Part shown: piece by piece, positions 17,288 through 26,892 of the stretch
How positions within the stretch are numbered: the first letter of the stretch is position 1
Layout of the letters: each line of letters begins with the position of its first letter
Source of the DNA: DATGPD01 sp041398565
GTDB taxonomy: Bacteria > Planctomycetota > UBA1135 > UBA2386
NCBI GenBank assembly: GCA_041398565.1
Contig: JAWKUN010000003.1
Span: 1,302,001-1,366,000 of the forward strand
Direction of reading: 5' to 3'
DNA: 64,000 bases
Notes under the pieces: generated by a model
What the model saw: the letters and a program-made list of their open reading frames with translations, nothing else
Told to the model about the DNA's origin: nothing
The model's database searches: none
Made by a program: the position numbers and the translations under genes

Positions 17288-19588
17288 TCATCCGGCGGCC
17301 GGCGCTGCGCCGAGCTTGCCGTCGGCGACCTCGTCGAGCAGCTGGCGTAGCTGCGCCAGGAGCACCGGCTTGGCCAGCACCCGATCCATGCCGGCGGCGA
17401 TGCAGCGGGCCTGGTCGGCGGGCAGCACGTTGGCGGTGAGCGCCACGATCGGGCAGCGAGGCTCGACCTGCCGGGCACGGATGGCGGCGGCAGCGCTCGG
17501 TCCGTCGAGCACCGGCATCTGGTTGTCCATCAAGATCAGGTCGAACTCGCCGGCGAGCGCCGCGTCGATCGCGTCGGCTCCGTTGGCGACGATGGTGACG
17601 GTGCATCGCAACCGGCGCAGCATCGCCTGCAGCACACGCTGGTTGACCGGGTTGTCCTCGGCCAGGAGGACGTGCAAGAACGGTGCGCCGCCCTCGGTGC
17701 TGCCCTCGCCCGCCGCGGCCGGCGATGTGTCCGGCGGCGAAGGGAGCGCTGGCGAGCGGCGGAGCACGTGCAGCAGGCGGCGCGGCGACACCGGCCAGGT
17801 GAGCCGATCCCCGTGCGCCGGGGCTACGGTGCCACGGCTCGGCCAGCAGCCGATGGCGACCACCGCGGTGCGCGTCGCCTTCGCGGCCAGACGTGCGGTG
17901 GCGTCCGACCAACCCGGGAGATGTTCGTCGACGACGATCCCGGCGTAGTCCGCGGGAGACAGGCCGTCGAGGCCGACGGTCGACGCTCGGGTCTCGACGG
18001 TGATCCCGAGGGCGCGCAGCTGCTCGACCAGGGCCGCGGCGCTGCGGTTGTCAGCGGCGACCGCCAACAGCAGCGGCAGATCCGGTTCCATCGTCGCCGT
18101 CGCGGCACAGGCCGCATCGGCGAGACGCAACGGCAGCTCGAGGGCGAAGAAGCTGCCCTCGCCCGCCCGGCTCTGCAGGGTGATGTCGCCGCCCATCAGC
18201 TTGGCCAGTCGCCGCGAGATCGCCAGGCCCAGCCCGGTGCCGCCGAAGCGGCGGGTGATCGAGGAGTCGAGCTGGGTGAATGATCCGAACAGCTTGTGCT
18301 GGTCCGCTTCGGCGATGCCGACGCCGGTGTCGAGCACGCCGATCTGTACCACCAGTCCGCGTTCGATGTCGGCGACGGCGGTGACGCGCACGCGCACGTG
18401 GCCTTCGTGGGTGAACTTCACCGCGTTGCCCAGCAGGTTGAGCAGGATCTGGCGCAGCCGCGTGGGGTCACCTCGCAAGCGCGGGAACTCCGGCGGGTGC
18501 AGCTCGCACACCACCTCCAGCCCCTTCTTGTGCGCCTGCTCGGCGAGGAGTTCCGACACACCGTAGGCGAGGTCGTGCAGGTCGAACTCGACGTCCTCGA
18601 GCTCCAAGCGGCCGGACTCGATCTTGGAGAAGTCGAGGATGTCGTTGATGACGGTGAGCAGCGAGCGCCCCGCGGTCCACAGCGTTTCGACGTGGTGACG
18701 CTGCTCGTCGTCGAGGCGGGTCTCGAGCAGGAGCTGTGCCATGCCCAAGACGCCGTTCAGCGGCGTTCGGATCTCGTGGCTCATGTTGGCCAGGAACTCG
18801 GCCTTGGCCCGCGCCGCTTGCTCGGCCGCATCGCGCGCCTGGCGGAGATCGTCCATCGTCTCCAGCACCCGCTGCCGCGCGCGCAGCGAGGACAGGGCGA
18901 AGCGCTGCACGGCGCGGCCGAACAGCGCCGACAGCAGGAGGGCCACGCCTGCGCCGAGCAGGCCGGTCGCCCGCATCCACGCCAGCCGGTCGAGGTAGGT
19001 GTCGTAGCGCAGGTCGACGCCCGCACAGCCGACACAGCGCCCGTCGCGCGCGTGGATCGGGGCGTACGCCGACAGGAACGTGCCCCAAGTGCCGTGATTC
19101 GGCTCGGTGTCGTTGCGCACCGTGCCGGTGCGCAACGCCTCGATCAGCGCCGGGGACGCGCCGTCGTGGCGCTGCATGACGTGCGACTTGTCGTCGATGC
19201 CGTCGCCGTCGGCGTCGCCGGGCGGGGTGGCGTCGAGCACGAAGTACACGTCACTGCCGCGCAGACTGCAGGTGTAGGCGAAGGCGACCTGGCCGTCCGC
19301 GTCCAGCAGGCGGACCAGCGGCGCGACGGCACGCGCGTACTCGGGCGAGGACTCCTGGCTGCGATGGACGAAGGTCTCGTGCGCATCGCCATCGACCATC
19401 GACGCTGCCACCGTGGCCGTGCGCCGCAGGTTCTCGTACACCTCCTCGGCCAGGGCCGCCTTCCACCGCCAGAACAGCGCGCTGCCGCTGACGAAGGCCA
19501 CCGAGAACAGCACGACCGTGGCGAGCAGGCCGCACAGGAGCGGTCGCTCGGCCAGGGTCAGGTTGCGGTTCGTACTCGGGCGGCTCAC
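17288..19588 (-). CDS. Hybrid sensor histidine kinase with two receiver domains
   Basis: A 766-residue membrane kinase. Transmembrane segments at about 17-40 and 207-230 flank an extracytoplasmic sensor region containing a calcium-loop-like DADGDGIDD stretch and a CVGCAGVDL end. HisKA follows with His271 in MSHEIRTPLNG, then an ATPase domain with NAVKFTHEG, DTGVGIAE and GGTGLGLAI. Residues about 505-610 are a degenerate receiver-like segment. The C-terminal receiver is canonical (LLAEDNPVNQ, phosphoacceptor Asp688 in LMDNQMP, LTAN, and Lys in AKP). Residues 610-640 are a Pro/Ser linker. The architecture resembles BarA/ArcB-type kinases, and the output partner is not in the window. Same strand and 15 bases upstream of ligD; an operon is possible but a functional link is unproven. 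Confidence 0.93.
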   Translation of the reverse strand: MSRPSTNRNLTLAERPLLCGLLATVVLFSVAFVSGSALFWRWKAALAEEVYENLRRTATVAASMVDGDAHETFVHRSQESSPEYARAVAPLVRLLDADGQVAFAYTCSLRGSDVYFVLDATPPGDADGDGIDDKSHVMQRHDGASPALIEALRTGTVRNDTEPNHGTWGTFLSAYAPIHARDGRCVGCAGVDLRYDTYLDRLAWMRATGLLGAGVALLLSALFGRAVQRFALSSLRARQRVLETMDDLRQARDAAEQAARAKAEFLANMSHEIRTPLNGVLGMAQLLLETRLDDEQRHHVETLWTAGRSLLTVINDILDFSKIESGRLELEDVEFDLHDLAYGVSELLAEQAHKKGLEVVCELHPPEFPRLRGDPTRLRQILLNLLGNAVKFTHEGHVRVRVTAVADIERGLVVQIGVLDTGVGIAEADQHKLFGSFTQLDSSITRRFGGTGLGLAISRRLAKLMGGDITLQSRAGEGSFFALELPLRLADAACAATATMEPDLPLLLAVAADNRSAAALVEQLRALGITVETRASTVGLDGLSPADYAGIVVDEHLPGWSDATARLAAKATRTAVVAIGCWPSRGTVAPAHGDRLTWPVSPRRLLHVLRRSPALPSPPDTSPAAAGEGSTEGGAPFLHVLLAEDNPVNQRVLQAMLRRLRCTVTIVANGADAIDAALAGEFDLILMDNQMPVLDGPSAAAAIRARQVEPRCPIVALTANVLPADQARCIAAGMDRVLAKPVLLAQLRQLLDEVADGKLGAAPAAG

Positions 19589-19752
19589 GGCGAAGAAGCT
19601 GGCCTCTCGCTTCGAGTTATCGGAGGCCGGCGCGCGTCGGGTGAGGCGCAGGGTGGCCGGCTACGTGTCCCGAAGTGAGAGAACCGCACCGAGAACCGGG
19701 CCGAGCCCGAAGGGTTCGCGGTTCGCGGGAGCGACCGCCCAATGGCGCCGAG

Positions 19753-19780
19753 GGAGGAAGCCGGCTTCGCGGCTTCCTCC
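19753..19780 (-). terminator. Hairpin after the M28 peptidase gene
   Basis: An 11-bp perfect stem (19753-19763 with 19770-19780) with a six-base loop, five bases past the stop codon of the M28 peptidase. No U-tract follows on the minus strand, so intrinsic termination is only probable; an RNA-stabilising hairpin is the alternative. Confidence 0.55.
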
Positions 19781-19785
19781 GACGC

Positions 19786-21387
19786 TCAGTTGCCGCCGGA
19801 ACCGGGCGGGAGCGCCTTGCGCGGCAGCTTGGCATCGCGCTGCGCGCAGTGCCAGGCGAACGAGGCCATGATGGTGGCGGCTTGCTGCAGGTCGCTGGCG
19901 ACCGCGTGGTCCCAGTTGTCCATGTTGGAATGATGGGTGCGGGTGTTGTAGGCGACCGGATCCTGGATGAACTGGAAGCCCGGCAGGCCCGCGGCGTCGA
20001 ACGCTTGGTGGTCGGTGCCGCCGGTGTCGTTCAGCGTGAGCGTGTGGGCGTCGAGGTCGTGGAACGGCCGCAGCCACGCCGCGAAGATCGGACCGACCTC
20101 GGCGTTGCCCTGCTGGTACACGCCGCGGATGCGGCCCGTGCCGTTGTCGAGGTTGAAGTAGCCGGCGAACTTGGCGTGTTCGGGCGTGAGGTCGGTCACC
20201 GGTTGCCCGCGTTGGACGTTGGCGAAGTGGCTCCGCACGTAGGCGCGCGAGCCGAGGAGGCCCTGCTCCTCCCCGCTCCAGAGCGCAGCGCGGATGGTGC
20301 GCCGCGGCGCCTGGCCACGCTCTTTCTGCAGCACGGTCAGCAAGCGCATCGCTTCCATCACCACCGCCGAGCCGCAACCGTTGTCGGTGGCGCCGGTGCC
20401 GGTGTGCCAGGAGTCGAAGTGGGCGCCGAGCATCACCACCTCGTCGCCGATCTCCGGGTCGGAGCCGGGCAACTCGGCCACCACGTTGCGCTCCATGAGG
20501 CCTTGGTCGAAGAAGCGCGTGCGCAGCTCGATCGCCATCCGTACCGGCAGACCCTTCTTCAGGATGCGGCACATGCGGTTGTAGTGCTCGACGGCGATGG
20601 TGAACTGCGGCAGCGCGGCCGGTGCATCGCGGTCCTGGACGCGCACCCGCTGGCCGTCGTCGCCCATCGGCAGGTCGGCGCCCTGCACGAACACGGTGCC
20701 GTAGTCGCCCTTGAACGAGCGGTCGATCAGAGCCAGCGGCTTCTTCTCGAACAGCTTTCGCATCATCGCCATGCGCCGCTGGAAGCCGGCGCGGAAGTCG
20801 TTGCGCGGCCGCCCGCTTCCGGCCGGGCGCGGCGCCTCAGCGCGGTCGGCCATGGTCAGCAGGGCTTCGGCGTCGAAGCGCTTGGCCGGTCCGTCGAACG
20901 GTTCGCTCACCTCGCGCGGCGTCTCGATGAGGACGACCTTGCCTTCGAGGTCGAGGCCGGCGAGGTCGTCGGCGCCGACGTCGCCGATGAGCACGACGTC
21001 GGCTTCGACGCGGCCGGGCAGGCTGCCGCACCACGCCTTGGGGTAGGCGATCACCGGCCACGGGTTGTCGCCGACCACCTCCACGCAGACGTGCTCGCAC
21101 TGCCAGCCGCGTCCGAACGGTCCCCATTCCTCCGCGTGCACGTTGGCGAGGCCCCAACCCGAAAAGGTCGCCATCGCCCAGTCCTGCGCGCGGTGCAGGT
21201 TGGGCGACCCGGTGAGGCGCGGGCCGTGCACGTCGCACATCCAGCTCAGGTGCTCCATGACCTGGCCGTGCTCGAGGCCCTGCTGGCGCAGGATCTCGAC
21301 GGCCTTGTCGTCGATCGGCTCCTGCGTTGCCGCCTGGGCGAGGGTGGGAGAGGCGAGGAGAACGAGGGCGAGCGCGTGGCGACGCAT
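19786..21387 (-). CDS. Exported M28-family zinc aminopeptidase/carboxypeptidase
   Basis: A 533-residue secreted metallopeptidase. The signal peptide spans about residues 1-20 (MRRHALALVLLASPTLAQA). Residues about 110-290 fit an inserted PA (protease-associated) domain. The M28 core supplies the di-zinc ligands and base in GAHFDSWHTGTGATDNGCGSA, WSGEEQGLLGS, FNLDNG and a His in NTRTHHSNMD; GGTDHQAFD is also characteristic. It resembles plasma glutamate carboxypeptidase-type enzymes, expected to clip small peptides outside the cytoplasm. The ATG at 21387 gives the signal peptide directly. It is divergent from the GT9 gene. Confidence 0.92.
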   Translation of the reverse strand: MRRHALALVLLASPTLAQAATQEPIDDKAVEILRQQGLEHGQVMEHLSWMCDVHGPRLTGSPNLHRAQDWAMATFSGWGLANVHAEEWGPFGRGWQCEHVCVEVVGDNPWPVIAYPKAWCGSLPGRVEADVVLIGDVGADDLAGLDLEGKVVLIETPREVSEPFDGPAKRFDAEALLTMADRAEAPRPAGSGRPRNDFRAGFQRRMAMMRKLFEKKPLALIDRSFKGDYGTVFVQGADLPMGDDGQRVRVQDRDAPAALPQFTIAVEHYNRMCRILKKGLPVRMAIELRTRFFDQGLMERNVVAELPGSDPEIGDEVVMLGAHFDSWHTGTGATDNGCGSAVVMEAMRLLTVLQKERGQAPRRTIRAALWSGEEQGLLGSRAYVRSHFANVQRGQPVTDLTPEHAKFAGYFNLDNGTGRIRGVYQQGNAEVGPIFAAWLRPFHDLDAHTLTLNDTGGTDHQAFDAAGLPGFQFIQDPVAYNTRTHHSNMDNWDHAVASDLQQAATIMASFAWHCAQRDAKLPRKALPPGSGGN

Positions 21388-21503
21388 GCCGGCAGCATCG
21401 CAGGAGGCGGCGGCGGCTGCCAGTCGGGGCGTCCACAGTCGGGCATCGGGCGGCGGCCGCGCGCCGCCTCGACGTGCGGCCGGCGCGGGCCTTCAATGAG
21501 CGC

Positions 21504-22403
21504 ATGCGCCGGCTCCTGTGCGTTCGCCGCGGCGGCCTCGGCGACACCTTGCTGATGCTGCCGGTGCTGCGCGCCATGCGGGCGCGGGTGCCCAGGGCCA
21601 CCCTGACCTTCGCGGGGGTGGCCGACCACGCGCGCGTCCTGCAGCGCTTCGGCGTGGTGGACGCGGTCGTGTCGAGCGAGGCCCTGGCGCTGTGGGCCTT
21701 GGCGGGCTCTGCCGACGCGGCCGCGCGCGCGCGCGCGCGGCTCGAGAGCTACGACTGGATCGTCGGTGACGACCCCGCCCTCTCGAACCTCGAGGGCCCG
21801 CGAGCGCCGGCACCCGGCGCAGCGGGTCTCTTGGACCGTGGTGTCGCGTCGCCGTGCCCGGTCGTCTCGGTATTCGATCCGCACCTCGATGCCACCGTGA
21901 CCGAGGCAGCGGCGGCCGTGCTGCTCGGGCGCGCCGGGTTGTCGGGCCCGGTCGATGTCGATTTCGCCCTGCCGCGGGCGCCGCTGTCGGCCGCCGCGCC
22001 GATCGTGCTGCACGCCGGCAGCGGCGCGCCGCGCAAGAGTCTGCCGCCGGCGGCGCTCGGCGCCCTCGCCCATGCTCTCGCCGGGCGCGGACCGCTCGCC
22101 GTCGTGCTCGGCCCGGCCGAGGTCGAGCGCGGCGTCGATGCCGACTGGCCGCCGGCGGCGTGCGTCGTGCGATCCTCGTCGATCGACGCTCTCGTCGACC
22201 TGCTGCGCACCGCGCGCGTCTTCGTCGGACACGACTCCGGTCCGACCCACTTGGCGGCAGCGTTGCGCGTGCCGACGTGCGCCCTCTTCCTGGCCACCGA
22301 CCCCCGGGTGTGGGCACCGCCTGGGGAGCACGTGCGCGTGCTGGCCGGCGTCGCGTCGGTCGCCGCGGTCGTCGCCGCGGTGGACGAACTCGGCGGCGGC
22401 TGA
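21504..22403 (+). CDS. Glycosyltransferase family 9 (heptosyltransferase-like)
   Basis: A 299-residue GT9 protein, likely adding sugars during cell-surface polysaccharide or LPS assembly. It begins RRLLCVRRGGLGDTLLMLPVL, the nucleotide-sugar transferase start of this family. The second Rossmann half contains IVLHAGSGAPRKSLPP and the GHDSGPTHLAAALRVPT signature typical of GT9. It is shorter than WaaF/WaaC (about 350) but covers both halves. ATG at 21504 places the conserved block at residue 2; the frame is open further upstream with Arg-rich non-conserved sequence. Neighbours give no pathway. Confidence 0.9.
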   Translation: MRRLLCVRRGGLGDTLLMLPVLRAMRARVPRATLTFAGVADHARVLQRFGVVDAVVSSEALALWALAGSADAAARARARLESYDWIVGDDPALSNLEGPRAPAPGAAGLLDRGVASPCPVVSVFDPHLDATVTEAAAAVLLGRAGLSGPVDVDFALPRAPLSAAAPIVLHAGSGAPRKSLPPAALGALAHALAGRGPLAVVLGPAEVERGVDADWPPAACVVRSSSIDALVDLLRTARVFVGHDSGPTHLAAALRVPTCALFLATDPRVWAPPGEHVRVLAGVASVAAVVAAVDELGGG

Positions 22404-22550
22404 GGGTGTGGCGGCCACAGCCGTGCCTCTGCCGGCGGTCCGGCCCGCGCGAGTCCGACGTCCACGTGCCGCCACGCGCTCCCGAACGATCGAAGGAACG
22501 ATCCTCGCCGCCGCTGACCGTGGCCGCCACCTGCCGGCGACCGCACGTTC

Positions 22551-24257
22551 CTAGTACGGCAACGGCAACTCGCCGTAGTAGCTGTGCTGCGCCTGGTCGC
22601 TGGCGTCGAGGCCGGCGAAGAAGAAGCGCAGGACATCCGGGTCGTACAGACCGGGTGACGTGAACGGCTTGACCGGGCCGTAGCCGACGTAGCGGACGTC
22701 GCCGTTGGCGGGCAGGCCCTGGATGGGCACGTCGATCCAAGCCCACGACGCACCGCGGTCGTGGCTGACGCCGAGGCGCACCTGGCTGCCCGCGCCGGGA
22801 GTCAGCAGGTAGAGGGTGCCGCGCCGGTTGAACTGGATCGTGGCGTAGTTGCTGACGCAGCCGACGGCACGGACCACCGGCGGGTTGGCGACCCCGTCCG
22901 CGTAGCGACGCAGCCAGGTGCAGGTCGTGGCGTCGCGCAGGTAGCTCAGCACGTGCAGCACGCCGGCCTCGTCCCAGGCGACGTCGGAGGGGAAGGCGTT
23001 GGTCGCACCGACGATCGGGTTGGGGTGGACTTCACGGAAGAGGAGGCGAGAGCCGCTCGCGGGCGGGTCCCACAAGTAGGCGACCGAAGCCCGGTAGAGG
23101 GCGTTGTTGCTGCCCGGCACGAACTCGCCGAAGTACAGCAGCCACTGGTCAGCGGCCGGGGCCGCCGCCGTCACCGGGTAGAGCAAGTAGGCGCCGGTGC
23201 TGCTCAGCGCCGGGAACGTGCCGAAGGAGGTGCCGCTCGCCCACCACTGCGGGATCCGGTCCCAGTTGTTGTCCGCCAGCGACCAGATCGTGGCGCCGGT
23301 GGCCGTGGTGCCGAGCCCGAGGTAGCCGTTGTTGGCCTGTGGCCACTCGTCGTGGTTCAAGTAGGTGTCGAAGCGCAGCGCGCCGCTGCCGTCGCGCGTC
23401 GCGAAGATCAGGTGGTAGAAGCGGTGGCCGCCAGCGCCGCCCGGGAAGCAGTCGCCGCTCGAAGCCGCGCAGTTGAACACGAGGTGCAGCCGCTGCACCG
23501 TGTCCATCACGATGCCCGGCAACTGCTGCGCCTGCGCCACGGTGGCCACGGCGACCCAGGCACCGCCGGCGCGCGGCCGACGCAGGATCGTGCTGGTGCG
23601 CGCCGCCACGTCGGTGGCGTAGTGCGTGTGCACCGCGTAGAGGTGCACGGCGTCGCCGGCGAGCTTGGGCAGGTGGGCGTTCCAGGTCGGGGGCGTGCCG
23701 ACGCGGGTCGGGCCGGTGTGGATGGGTTCGGCCTGCACCAGGGGTGGTGCGATCAGCGTCAGCGTCAACAGGTCGGAGGTCGCGACCGGCGTCGGGCGCG
23801 CGATCGCGGGATCGTGCACGACCGCCTGCAGGTGGAGTGAACGTCCGAGCACGGCCGGCACGTCGGGCAGGGGCAGGCTGGTCCAGGCGGCGACGGCGAG
23901 CGGGGCGAGGACCAGGTCGGGGCTCGCGTACAAGGTGCAGCCGGGCATGCCGGCGAAGGCCAGGTCCAGCGGCAGGGGCACCGAACCCCAGGCGCTGTCG
24001 GAGGCGCCGACGAGCAGGGTGTAGGTGGTCACCGTCGGGCTGGCGGTCAGGCCGAGGTCCACTGTCTGGCCCGGTGACGGCAGGCCACGCAAGCGCAGCG
24101 CCAGCGCCGTGCCGCCGCCGTCGCTGCAGGCGGTCCCGCGCCACTGGGCCTGGGCCAGGATCGAGGTGGTGACCAGCACGGCTGCGAGCAGGCCGGGGAG
24201 GACGCGGGCGAGCCGGCCGGGGCACGGGCCGTGCCCAGAGCTGCACGTGCGGTCCAT
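22551..24257 (-). CDS. Exported protein with N-terminal copy of the shared planctomycete-like module
   Basis: A 568-residue exported protein of unknown function. The signal peptide (about 1-37, ending TTSILAQAQ) follows an ATG at 24257; the frame is open to 24494 with Arg-rich non-conserved sequence. Residues about 45-160 are a beta-rich module (RLRGLPSPGQTVDLGL, then SDSAWGSVPLPLDLAFAGMPGC and HLQAVVHDP) related to the C-terminal module in seven other window proteins, here at the N-terminus. The remaining 400 residues look like a beta-propeller of the sialidase/BNR kind, with repeated aromatic strands and GVSHDRGASWAW, an Asp-box-like turn. No catalytic residues can be assigned. Confidence 0.85.
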   Translation of the reverse strand: MDRTCSSGHGPCPGRLARVLPGLLAAVLVTTSILAQAQWRGTACSDGGGTALALRLRGLPSPGQTVDLGLTASPTVTTYTLLVGASDSAWGSVPLPLDLAFAGMPGCTLYASPDLVLAPLAVAAWTSLPLPDVPAVLGRSLHLQAVVHDPAIARPTPVATSDLLTLTLIAPPLVQAEPIHTGPTRVGTPPTWNAHLPKLAGDAVHLYAVHTHYATDVAARTSTILRRPRAGGAWVAVATVAQAQQLPGIVMDTVQRLHLVFNCAASSGDCFPGGAGGHRFYHLIFATRDGSGALRFDTYLNHDEWPQANNGYLGLGTTATGATIWSLADNNWDRIPQWWASGTSFGTFPALSSTGAYLLYPVTAAAPAADQWLLYFGEFVPGSNNALYRASVAYLWDPPASGSRLLFREVHPNPIVGATNAFPSDVAWDEAGVLHVLSYLRDATTCTWLRRYADGVANPPVVRAVGCVSNYATIQFNRRGTLYLLTPGAGSQVRLGVSHDRGASWAWIDVPIQGLPANGDVRYVGYGPVKPFTSPGLYDPDVLRFFFAGLDASDQAQHSYYGELPLPY

Positions 24258-24300
24258 CCTCGCGGCACGCCTGGGATCCGCAGGCCGGGTCCTGCGCCGC

Positions 24301-24357
24301 GGGAAGACCCTGGCAACGAAGCGGCTGGCAGCTCCTGCGGATCGGCGCGCAGCGCCG
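24301..24357 (+). repeat. Copy 1 of a two-copy intergenic element with hairpin
   Basis: Shares a core (ctggcaacgaagcg here, ccggcaacgaagcg in the other copy at 27621) followed about 20 bases later by a small hairpin, cggcgc-gca-gcgccg (24343-24357). It lies 44 bases before the ATG of the minus-strand gene starting at 24257. Confidence 0.55.
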
Positions 24358-24549
24358 GCGCGCGCCGTCGAGGCCGCCGCGGGCTGCAAGGGGTTTGCGG
24401 ACGAGGTTCTCATGCTCGGGTCTCGGACGGGACAACAGTGGACACACGCCCGCGCGGGCGATGTGCCGCACGGACACCGCACTCTGCACTGCAACTCGCG
24501 GCCGGCGGCGCGGCCGCGAACCGGTCGGTGGCATCGCTCGTGGCGAGCG

Positions 24550-26808
24550 TCAGCGCGCGCCGACGCGGGCGGCGATGCCCTGCGTGAAGGCCAGGCCCAG
24601 TGTGTTGGCGTCAGGGTCGCTGACCACGCCTTGTAGGTAGAACCGGCCGCCGACCAGGACCGGATCGTTGGGGATCGACAGCAGAGCGAGGCCGGTGCCG
24701 CCGGCGTTGGTGGGCGCCAGCAACTGGACGTCGACGCTCACACGCAGGTCGCACGCGGGCGCGCCGAGGAAGCTCAGGTTCGCCGGCAACGCGAAGCCGA
24801 GCCACACGCTGTCGGAGATGCCGAGCGCCACCACGGCCGCGCTCGACGGCCGCGCGTTCGTGATGCGCGGGTAGATCGTCTCGCCGACCCATGGGCGCTG
24901 CCCGGGCGTGAGCTGGTCGAGCAACGGCACGCCGTTGACCCCAGGGCACCCGGACCCGAACGCGTCCCACAGCGCGGTGGTGACCGGCAGGAACTCCCAG
25001 GTGTCGCCGAAGTCGCTGCCGCCCCATAGGACGGTCCGCTCGCGCACGACGTCGTAGGCGAGGCTCGGCCCGGTGCGGCCCGCGGGCGCGGTGGTCGTGG
25101 GGCGCAGCAGCCAGTTGTCGCCGTCCCACTCCCAGGTGTCGTTCGGCAGGTTGCTCCCGTCGCCTTCGCCGCCGAACAGCACGGCTCGGGCACGCACGGT
25201 GTCGTAGGCCAGAGCGTGGTCGGCGCGCGCCGACGGGCTGGTGGGCGGGTTGCGCTGGCTCCAGCCGACGCCGTTCCAGATCCAGGTGTCGGACAGCCGG
25301 GTCGCGCCGCTGACGCCACCGAACAGTACGACCTGGCCGCGGTGCGCGACGTAGGCGAGGGCATGTCCGGCGCGCGCCGAGGGCGCGGTGGTCGAAGTGC
25401 GCTGGGCCCAGGTGGTGCCGTCCCACTCCCAGGTGTCGGCGAGCACGTTGGAGCCGTCGAAGCCGCCGAACAGCACGATGCGGTGGTGGCTGCTGTCGTA
25501 CGCCATCGCGTGGTGGCTGCGGCCGGGGGGGCTCGTCGTCGGGATGCGCTGCACCCACACGCTGCCGTCCCACTCCCAGGTGTCGTTGCGGTAGGTGGCG
25601 CCGTACACGCCGCCGAACAGGACGACGCGGCCGCGTCCGGCGTCGAACGCCATGGCGTGGTACTGACGCGTCGGCGGACTCGACGGTGGCGCCATCGCCG
25701 TCCAGTGCTCGCCGTCCCACTCCCAAGTGGTGGGCTGGCCGGAGCTGTAGCTGCCGAAGGCGACGACGCGACCGCGCGCCGTGTCGGCGGCCAGCGCATC
25801 GTCACCCTGGGCCGGCGGGCTCGAGGCCCCGGCGCCGAGCGTCCAGTCGTTGCCGTCGAAGACCCAGGTGTCCGAGAGCGCGCCGAGGTAGGCGCTCTGG
25901 CCGGCGAACAGGACGGTGCGGCCGCGCGCCGCGTCGAACGCCAAGCCGGTGGCGGCGCGCGCCAGCGGCACCGTCGCCGGGTTCTTCTGCGTCCAGTTCG
26001 TACCGTCCCACTCGAAGGTCGAGGATTGATAGGGCGGGTATCCGCCGAACAGCACCACGCGGGCCCGCACCAGGTCGTAGGCCATGCCGTGGCCGGCCCG
26101 CGCCGCGGGCACCGTCACCGGGCTCCGCGGTGTCCAGGTGGTGCCGTTCCATTCCCAGGTGTCGGCGAGACTGCCGGTCAGGTTGGAGCCACCGAAGAGC
26201 ACGACGCGCGAGCGGCCGGTGTCGGCGGCCAGGGCGTGGTCGCTGCGGCCGGACGGCGCCGTCGCCGGCGCCAACTGCAGCCAGGTGTCGCCGTTCCACT
26301 CCCACGTGTCGCCGTAGTAGGTGAGTCCGTCGCTGCCTCCGAACACCATGACGCGGCCGCGGACCGCGTCGTAGGCCATGGCGTGGCCGGCGCGCGCCGG
26401 GGGGCTGGTCGCCGGCGAGAGGCGGGTCCAGGTGCTGCCGTCCCACTGCCAGGTGTCGGCGAGCGAAGCGGTGCCGTCGGTGCCGCCGAACAGCAGGATG
26501 ACGCGGCGGTTGTCGTCGTAGGCCATGGCGTGGCCGCTGCGCGCCGCCGGCGACGTGGCCGGCGTCAAGCGCGTCCAGGCGGCGCCGTCCCACATCAGGG
26601 TGTCGCTCAGCCGGGTGAGGTAAGCGTGGGTACCACCGAACACGATGGTCTGCGCCCGCAGCAGGTCGTAGGCGATGGCGTGCGACGTGCGCCCCAAAGG
26701 GGTCGGCGATCGATTCTGCCACGTCACCTGTGCGGTGGCTTGCGGGCTGGATGCGAGTGCCACCGAGGCGATCAGGACGGTGCCGATCCACGTGCGCGAT
26801 GTCTTCAT
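24550..26808 (-). CDS. Exported kelch-repeat protein with C-terminal shared module
   Basis: A 752-residue protein with a signal peptide (about 1-27). Twelve units of about 50 residues follow, each with the pattern R.gHAMAYD..R.rvVLFGG....ndTWEWDG.tW, characteristic of kelch beta-propellers; two propellers or an oversized one are possible. From about residue 615, after DAFGSGCPG, comes the shared terminal module (TPGQRPWVGETIY, then SDSVWLGFALPANLSFLGAPAC and NDPVLVGG). The propeller probably faces outward to bind carbohydrate or protein; no enzymatic motif is visible. The DNA itself is repetitive at about 160-base period. It sits upstream of the other exported gene at 22551-24257 on the same strand. 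Confidence 0.9.
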   Translation of the reverse strand: MKTSRTWIGTVLIASVALASSPQATAQVTWQNRSPTPLGRTSHAIAYDLLRAQTIVFGGTHAYLTRLSDTLMWDGAAWTRLTPATSPAARSGHAMAYDDNRRVILLFGGTDGTASLADTWQWDGSTWTRLSPATSPPARAGHAMAYDAVRGRVMVFGGSDGLTYYGDTWEWNGDTWLQLAPATAPSGRSDHALAADTGRSRVVLFGGSNLTGSLADTWEWNGTTWTPRSPVTVPAARAGHGMAYDLVRARVVLFGGYPPYQSSTFEWDGTNWTQKNPATVPLARAATGLAFDAARGRTVLFAGQSAYLGALSDTWVFDGNDWTLGAGASSPPAQGDDALAADTARGRVVAFGSYSSGQPTTWEWDGEHWTAMAPPSSPPTRQYHAMAFDAGRGRVVLFGGVYGATYRNDTWEWDGSVWVQRIPTTSPPGRSHHAMAYDSSHHRIVLFGGFDGSNVLADTWEWDGTTWAQRTSTTAPSARAGHALAYVAHRGQVVLFGGVSGATRLSDTWIWNGVGWSQRNPPTSPSARADHALAYDTVRARAVLFGGEGDGSNLPNDTWEWDGDNWLLRPTTTAPAGRTGPSLAYDVVRERTVLWGGSDFGDTWEFLPVTTALWDAFGSGCPGVNGVPLLDQLTPGQRPWVGETIYPRITNARPSSAAVVALGISDSVWLGFALPANLSFLGAPACDLRVSVDVQLLAPTNAGGTGLALLSIPNDPVLVGGRFYLQGVVSDPDANTLGLAFTQGIAARVGAR

Positions 26809-26892
26809 GGCGCGAGGAGAACGCGAGCGACGGGCGCTGCTTTTCGCGCGGCGCGCCGGAGCGGGCTCGGCCGTGGTGCGGATGGGCCGGCG

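Noticed and set aside
22404..22550. Terminator between the convergent GT9 and exported-protein genes
   Set aside because: Only a weak 5-bp inverted repeat (gatcg...cgatc) is visible, no U-tract.
24550..26808. CRISPR-like periodic repeats
   Set aside because: The roughly 160-base periodicity is the coding sequence of kelch blades, not short direct repeats with spacers.
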